The notes beneath the pieces are model-generated. The model did not search any database and had not been told where the DNA came from. It saw only the letters and a list, made by a program, of their open reading frames with translations. Shown here one piece after another: positions 33,876 through 38,119 of a DNA stretch of 38,119 nt. The first letter of the stretch is position 1, and every line of letters begins with the position of its first letter. The stretch comes from an uncultured Clostridia bacterium (lineage in GTDB: Bacteria > Bacillota > Clostridia > TANB77 > CAG-508), in assembly GCA_944391825.1 (NCBI GenBank), contig CALXUZ010000006.1, positions 1 through 38,119 of the forward strand, read 5' to 3'. The translations under genes were made by a program, and so were the position numbers.

Positions 33876-35114
33876 TTATCGACTTTTAGATTTTTCATTA
33901 ATAAATGTTATTATAATAGCAAATGTAATCCATATCCATTCCTTTGTAAACAAACCACTGGAACTAATATTGGAAATGCATAAAGACAATAAAAATAAAT
34001 AAAATACACTTGCTACTGTCTTTAAATTATTATCCATTTTATATAACCATATCAGATATATAATATATGAAATAATAAATCCAATTGCAAATAAAATTCC
34101 ATACGTTACGCTAATTTGTAAAATTGGATTGTGAAAACTATAAGTTTCGTGAATTGAGTAAATACTATAATTTTTTAGGAAAAACTCTGAATTTCCTGCA
34201 CCGATCCCTGTAATCCAATTTAAATCTTCACTTAAAAATTTTAATCCATTAAAAATCAAATTAACCCTAACATCATTTGAAGATTCTGCATCTTCTATTG
34301 GATTAAAACTTATATTACCCAAATATTTATTTAACACAAATACCGCTGTAATACATAAAATTATGGACAAAATTATTGTGATATATATATTTTTTTTATT
34401 TATAAAAATCTGTTTTCTATACTTGATTATATTTAATATAATATATATAGATATTCCAAAAGCCAACCCTAAAATACAAGCCCTTGATGAAATACTAAAA
34501 AATGTAAATATGAATATTACTAGGCAAATAATTTCAGCTATGATTTTTTTTCCCTTGCTATTAATTATTAGGTTAATTAATATAAAAATTGCTAAAGTTA
34601 GCGCTGTCGCTAAATCATTTGTGTTGTGATAAAAACCACCTATATTAATATTTTTAATATAATAAAGATATATATAATATAAACAATTAATTACTAGTGC
34701 AATTACAATTAAATAAAAAATAGAATTCTTACTTTTTTCAATATTTACATGTTTAATAAAAAACAAAATATCCAGAGTACCTATGCATAAAAAAAAATTT
34801 TCTATTAAATAGCTTTTAACATCTTCATTTCTATATATAGTCAATACAGAATAAATTCCCCATATAATTAAATATATAACACAATATTTTATAGATTTTG
34901 CATTTATTTTTAATTTTAAGCCTTTCTCTCTTATTATATCTGCAATAAGAAATACAATTGGAATCAACATATAAATTTTTGCAAGATTAAAATTTATTCC
35001 ATTGATATTAAATTTCAGAAAATTCGTTCCCATAAATGTAAGAAAAATTATTGGATATACTATAATGTATATTAGTTTTTCTTTATTTTTTATATATTTT
35101 TCTAAAAAACCCAT
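33876..35114 (-). CDS. Wzy/O-antigen polymerase-like membrane protein
   Basis: 412-aa protein with about 11-12 transmembrane helices and a larger extracytoplasmic loop (about 270-330: GNISFNPIEDAESSNDVRVN ... GIGAGNSEFFLKNYSIYS). The SISSRACILGLAFGISIYI helix and HNPILQISVTYG motif fit the O-antigen ligase/polymerase family. In a locus with Wzx it most likely polymerises repeat units. It lies between two GT4 genes. Confidence 0.83.
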   Translation of the reverse strand: MGFLEKYIKNKEKLIYIIVYPIIFLTFMGTNFLKFNINGINFNLAKIYMLIPIVFLIADIIREKGLKLKINAKSIKYCVIYLIIWGIYSVLTIYRNEDVKSYLIENFFLCIGTLDILFFIKHVNIEKSKNSIFYLIVIALVINCLYYIYLYYIKNINIGGFYHNTNDLATALTLAIFILINLIINSKGKKIIAEIICLVIFIFTFFSISSRACILGLAFGISIYIILNIIKYRKQIFINKKNIYITIILSIILCITAVFVLNKYLGNISFNPIEDAESSNDVRVNLIFNGLKFLSEDLNWITGIGAGNSEFFLKNYSIYSIHETYSFHNPILQISVTYGILFAIGFIISYIIYLIWLYKMDNNLKTVASVFYLFLLSLCISNISSSGLFTKEWIWITFAIIITFINEKSKSR

Positions 35115-35132
35115 CTTAATTACTTTCCTTTT

Positions 35133-36245
35133 TTATTTTCTGTACGATATATCTCTATATATTTTCTCCATATATTTTACATTTTCTTTCCAATTATAAT
35201 TTCGAATAGCACTTTCTCTTCCACATTTGCCCATATTTTTTCTTAATTCATTGTCACTAACTAATTTATTTAAGGCTATTGCGATATTATCAATATTTTT
35301 TCTTTCAACAATATATCCTGTAACATTATCGTCTACTACTTCCATAAATCCATCAGCATTAGTAGCAACAACAGGTAATTCACAAGCCATTGCTTCTACA
35401 ACAGCAACTCCAAAACTTTCATTAACTATGCTGGTAGCAATAAATATATCCATATTGTTCAAGACCTCTGGGACCCTATTATTTGGAATTTTTCCCATTA
35501 AAAATACATCTTTTTCAAGTTTTTCATCTTCTATTAATTTTAGAAGTAGCTCTTTTTCACTACCATCACCATAAATGTAGTATTTTATACTATCTGATAA
35601 TTGATTCTTTCCTTCTTTTATTAAATCATTCTTTAATTTTTTTACCGCCAAAATAGCATATTTTATTCCATACTTTTCTTCAAGAGCTTTTATAGTTCCT
35701 ATATTTATACTATTATCATCTCTTTTTAATTTAATGTTCTTAAATTTTTCTACATCAACTCCAAATGGCGTAATATATATTTTTTTATCAGAGATATTAA
35801 CCTGTCTTTTTAACTCCTCTGCCATTACATTACTTGTAGAAGCAAGATATTTTGCATAATTAACATTCTTTTCTAAAATTTTCTTTTTAATTTTCGACTG
35901 ATTAGGGAAGTCATAAACATCACTTCCCCATACTGAAAGTAGTATATCATCAAGTTTTGAAATTCTTGCTAATGTACCATATCCACTTGCATAATGAACA
36001 TTTATTATATCTGGTTTTATTTTTTTGTATAATTTTCGTAATTCTATTGAATTTAAGTAGTATCCAATTGGTGCTTTAAAAAACAATTCATGTAAAATAA
36101 TTTCTGTATTTATATTATCAATATTTGGTTTATGATTTTTACAATATATCAGATGCACTTCAAAATCTTTTGATAATGCATTTACCCATTTTACTGTATG
36201 TATACTGCTAGCAGCTGATATAAAAAATACTTTTTTCTTTGTCAT
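35133..36245 (-). CDS. GT4 glycosyltransferase
   Basis: 370-aa GT-B glycosyltransferase. N-terminal KVFFISAASSIHTVKWVNAL, SVWGSDVYDF near 110, ITPFGVDVEKF, and donor motif NESFGVAVVEAMACELPVV with the usual two glutamates. I chose ATG at 36245, which has AAAGGAAC before it; an in-frame GTG upstream (36284) would add a Lys-rich stretch with no ribosome binding site. Confidence 0.9.
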   Translation of the reverse strand: MTKKKVFFISAASSIHTVKWVNALSKDFEVHLIYCKNHKPNIDNINTEIILHELFFKAPIGYYLNSIELRKLYKKIKPDIINVHYASGYGTLARISKLDDILLSVWGSDVYDFPNQSKIKKKILEKNVNYAKYLASTSNVMAEELKRQVNISDKKIYITPFGVDVEKFKNIKLKRDDNSINIGTIKALEEKYGIKYAILAVKKLKNDLIKEGKNQLSDSIKYYIYGDGSEKELLLKLIEDEKLEKDVFLMGKIPNNRVPEVLNNMDIFIATSIVNESFGVAVVEAMACELPVVATNADGFMEVVDDNVTGYIVERKNIDNIAIALNKLVSDNELRKNMGKCGRESAIRNYNWKENVKYMEKIYRDISYRK

Positions 36246-36321
36246 ATTATGTTTTGTTCCTTTCTTTTTTTTGCCAGAAGACACGTGTGCAGATGAAAGA
36301 ATTTGTTTTAAACTTGATTTT

Positions 36322-37563
36322 TTAAATAAGTTTTTCTACTTGTTTTGCCAATTCTTGATAATCAAATTTAGCAAGTAATTTTTTAGAATTCTCGCTATAT
36401 TGTTCTTTCTTTTCATCATATGTTTCATAAATTCTCAAAAATGCATCATAGTATTCTTCTAAAGTATTATTTTTTAAAGTAATTCCACATCCATTTTTTT
36501 CTATCAAATCATATGGATTATAAAAAGTAGAAATAATTGGATTTCCACTATATAAATATGCAAACATTTTATTTTGGCTTGTTCCGTATTTAAAAATCCC
36601 TACATTTGTTCCGTGCAATAAACAAATATTACATTTAGACATAATATCTGGTATGTATTTATTATCTATAAAATCTCTAAAAATAACATTATTTATATTA
36701 TTTTGCTTGCAGTATTCTATAATTTCCTGTTTTTCATTTCCATTACCGTACAAGAATATTCTTACATTATCAAAGTTATTTTCTTGAATTTTTTTTGCTA
36801 ATTCCGCAATTTGCTTTACATTATATGCTTTTCTTATGCTTCCTGTATATAATAATTTAAATGTTGACTTATCGTTCAATTCATTATCATCATCTATTGA
36901 GTATTTATTTTTATTTTCGTCATACTCTTTTATATCGACACCATTATTAATATTATATATTTTTGAAAAATCTATTTTATCTTTATATTTTTTGGTTGAT
37001 ATATAATCTTTTCCTCCAGCCATTGTAAAAACTAATTTATCTGCCTTTATGTATATATATTTTTCAAGCAAGTATAGAATTTTTACTAAAATATTATTTT
37101 TACTGGCAACTCCAAATTCAACTATTGAATCAGGCCATAAATCTCTAACTTCAATTATACTCTTTACTTTTAATTTCTTGGCAAATTGTATTCCTAGTAA
37201 AGCTACCGTTGGCATCGGTGAAGATGCATATATTGCTTCTGGTCTTCCTATTTCTTTAAATAATTTTCGCTTAGCTCTTTTGGTATTGACAAAAAATTGA
37301 AGAATATTAAAAACTCTTTTAAAACCATTTCCTTTATATTGATTTGTTCTAATATGAACATAGTTTACACCATCAATATTAGAAATTTTGTACAATTCTT
37401 TATTCTGTATTAAATTTATATCAGAATTATGAATTGCACTAGATGCTATAATATAAATATTATATTTATTTTTGTCCATATATTTAGCTATGTTATGATG
37501 CCTTACTATACTTCCAAATTTTGGTGGTGTAGCATATTCATTTATTATCCAAATATTCTTCAA
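36322..37563 (-). CDS. GT4 glycosyltransferase, WbuB/FucNAc-transferase-like
   Basis: 413-aa GT-B glycosyltransferase. IWIINEYATPPKFGSIVRHH at the N-terminus, SIIEVRDLWPDSIVEFGVA (typical of WbuB-type N-acetyl-fucosaminyl/amino-sugar transferases), NNGVDIKEYD and LLYTGSIRKAYNV. The start is TTG at 37563 behind a perfect AAGGAGG site 7 bases away. It follows the dehydrogenase gene within 11 bases. Confidence 0.88.
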   Translation of the reverse strand: MKNIWIINEYATPPKFGSIVRHHNIAKYMDKNKYNIYIIASSAIHNSDINLIQNKELYKISNIDGVNYVHIRTNQYKGNGFKRVFNILQFFVNTKRAKRKLFKEIGRPEAIYASSPMPTVALLGIQFAKKLKVKSIIEVRDLWPDSIVEFGVASKNNILVKILYLLEKYIYIKADKLVFTMAGGKDYISTKKYKDKIDFSKIYNINNGVDIKEYDENKNKYSIDDDNELNDKSTFKLLYTGSIRKAYNVKQIAELAKKIQENNFDNVRIFLYGNGNEKQEIIEYCKQNNINNVIFRDFIDNKYIPDIMSKCNICLLHGTNVGIFKYGTSQNKMFAYLYSGNPIISTFYNPYDLIEKNGCGITLKNNTLEEYYDAFLRIYETYDEKKEQYSENSKKLLAKFDYQELAKQVEKLI

Positions 37564-37574
37564 AATATTCCTCC

Positions 37575-38119
37575 TTATAGCAACTCTATATTCTCTCTAT
37601 TTTTAATATTTTTCATAGCATTTCTTGTATCAAAAATAGCTTTTGCATTTTTTGAAATCATATCATAATCAAATTTGCTATGTGCAGCTGTAAACATTAC
37701 TAGGTCTGCTTCCTGTACTTTTTTAGCATCAATTTCTTTTAGACCTTTATGTATTTCTCCTTTATATTTATATTCAGGAATATATGGGTCATAGAACTCA
37801 ACTTGTGCTCCTTCTTTTTGTAATATTTCTATTACTTTTAATGCTGGACTTTCTCTATAATCATCAATATCATTTTTATATGCAACACCAAGTACTAATA
37901 TTTTTGCACCATTTAAAGCTTTTTTAAATCTTATGCTTAACATTTTACTTGCTCTTTCCACACAATATTCTGGCATTCTATCATTAATAATTCCAGATGC
38001 TTGAATTAATGAAGTATGGAAACCATATTCTCTTGCTTTCCAGTCTAAATAATATGGGTCAAGTGGTATGCAATGTCCACCAAGTCCTGGTCCTGGGTAA
38101 AATGCTTGGAATCCATATG
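37575..38119 (-). CDS. wecC: UDP-N-acetyl-mannosamine/glucosamine dehydrogenase, C-terminal part
   Basis: Nucleotide-sugar 6-dehydrogenase, cut by the right edge; the frame runs on past 38119. The visible ~180 residues include YPGPGLGGHCIPLDPYY, where the cysteine is the catalytic residue, and the C-terminal substrate domain with VLGVAYKNDIDDYRESPAL. With wecB it would form UDP-ManNAcA, but UDP-GlcNAcA or glucuronate formation by a relative is also possible. Confidence 0.9.
   Translation of the reverse strand, partial: YGFQAFYPGPGLGGHCIPLDPYYLDWKAREYGFHTSLIQASGIINDRMPEYCVERASKMLSIRFKKALNGAKILVLGVAYKNDIDDYRESPALKVIEILQKEGAQVEFYDPYIPEYKYKGEIHKGLKEIDAKKVQEADLVMFTAAHSKFDYDMISKNAKAIFDTRNAMKNIKNRENIELL

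Noticed and set aside
24167-38119. Horizontal transfer or phage origin of the polysaccharide locus
   Set aside because: No integrase, transposase or tRNA attachment site is seen, and the locus is only slightly more AT-rich than its surroundings, as is usual for such loci.

Overview
The window comes from a low-GC Gram-positive bacterium, most likely an anaerobic, Clostridia-type member of Bacillota. The signs are very AT-rich DNA, strong AGGAGG-type ribosome binding sites, TTGACA/TATAAT promoters, and Firmicutes-type genes (lexA, rplU-rpmA-obgE, ylbF, yvcK, trhP/trmR, LCP). No species is named because nothing in the sequence fixes one. Almost everything is on the minus strand. Three genes are on the plus strand: the TM2 and DUF2752 proteins at about 14.7-15.4 kb and a CmpB-like membrane protein at about 19.4 kb.

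Right-to-left (transcription order), 38.1-24.1 kb is a cell-surface polysaccharide locus. It contains a UDP-sugar dehydrogenase (cut by the window edge), three GT4 glycosyltransferases, a Wzy-type polymerase, a Wzx-type flippase, the UDP-GlcNAc 2-epimerase WecB, a second flippase of the MurJ family, an unrecognised anchored exported protein coupled to it by a one-base overlap, an LCP ligase and a GtrII-like membrane transferase. A strong terminator closes it. The set fits a wall-attached, ManNAcA-containing (teichuronic-like) polymer.

Between 23.9 and 23.2 kb lies an eroded HigB/HigA toxin-antitoxin locus. Its promoter carries a perfect operator palindrome. The toxin keeps only its C-terminal 46 residues, followed by a 49-residue antitoxin-like fragment without HTH and then an intact HTH antitoxin. 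Two of these genes are too short for ordinary gene calling.

From 23.1 to 15.8 kb come plsC, typA, trmR, cmpB-like, a glycolipid-type glycosyltransferase with an acyltransferase, trhP and tRNA-Ser(GGA). TrhP and TrmR are the two enzymes that make 5-methoxyuridine in tRNA. From 14.4 to 6.4 kb run murB, a membrane-anchored YvcK, a glycogen debranching enzyme, ruvC, holA (with a frame disruption), a glycogen-synthase-like GT4 and ylbF. From 6.3 kb to the left end come a small Cys-rich protein, rplU-rpmA (no prp between them, and no cleavable extension on L27), trpS (with a four-Cys iron-sulfur-like motif), obgE, lexA, a membrane protein and mreB.

Repeated DNA: two copies of a 44-bp GTCACCC/GGGTGAC palindromic element (6761 and 19333), and short tracts of 7-bp units at gene ends (181-215, 9756-9783). 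No CRISPR array, complete insertion sequence or prophage was seen.
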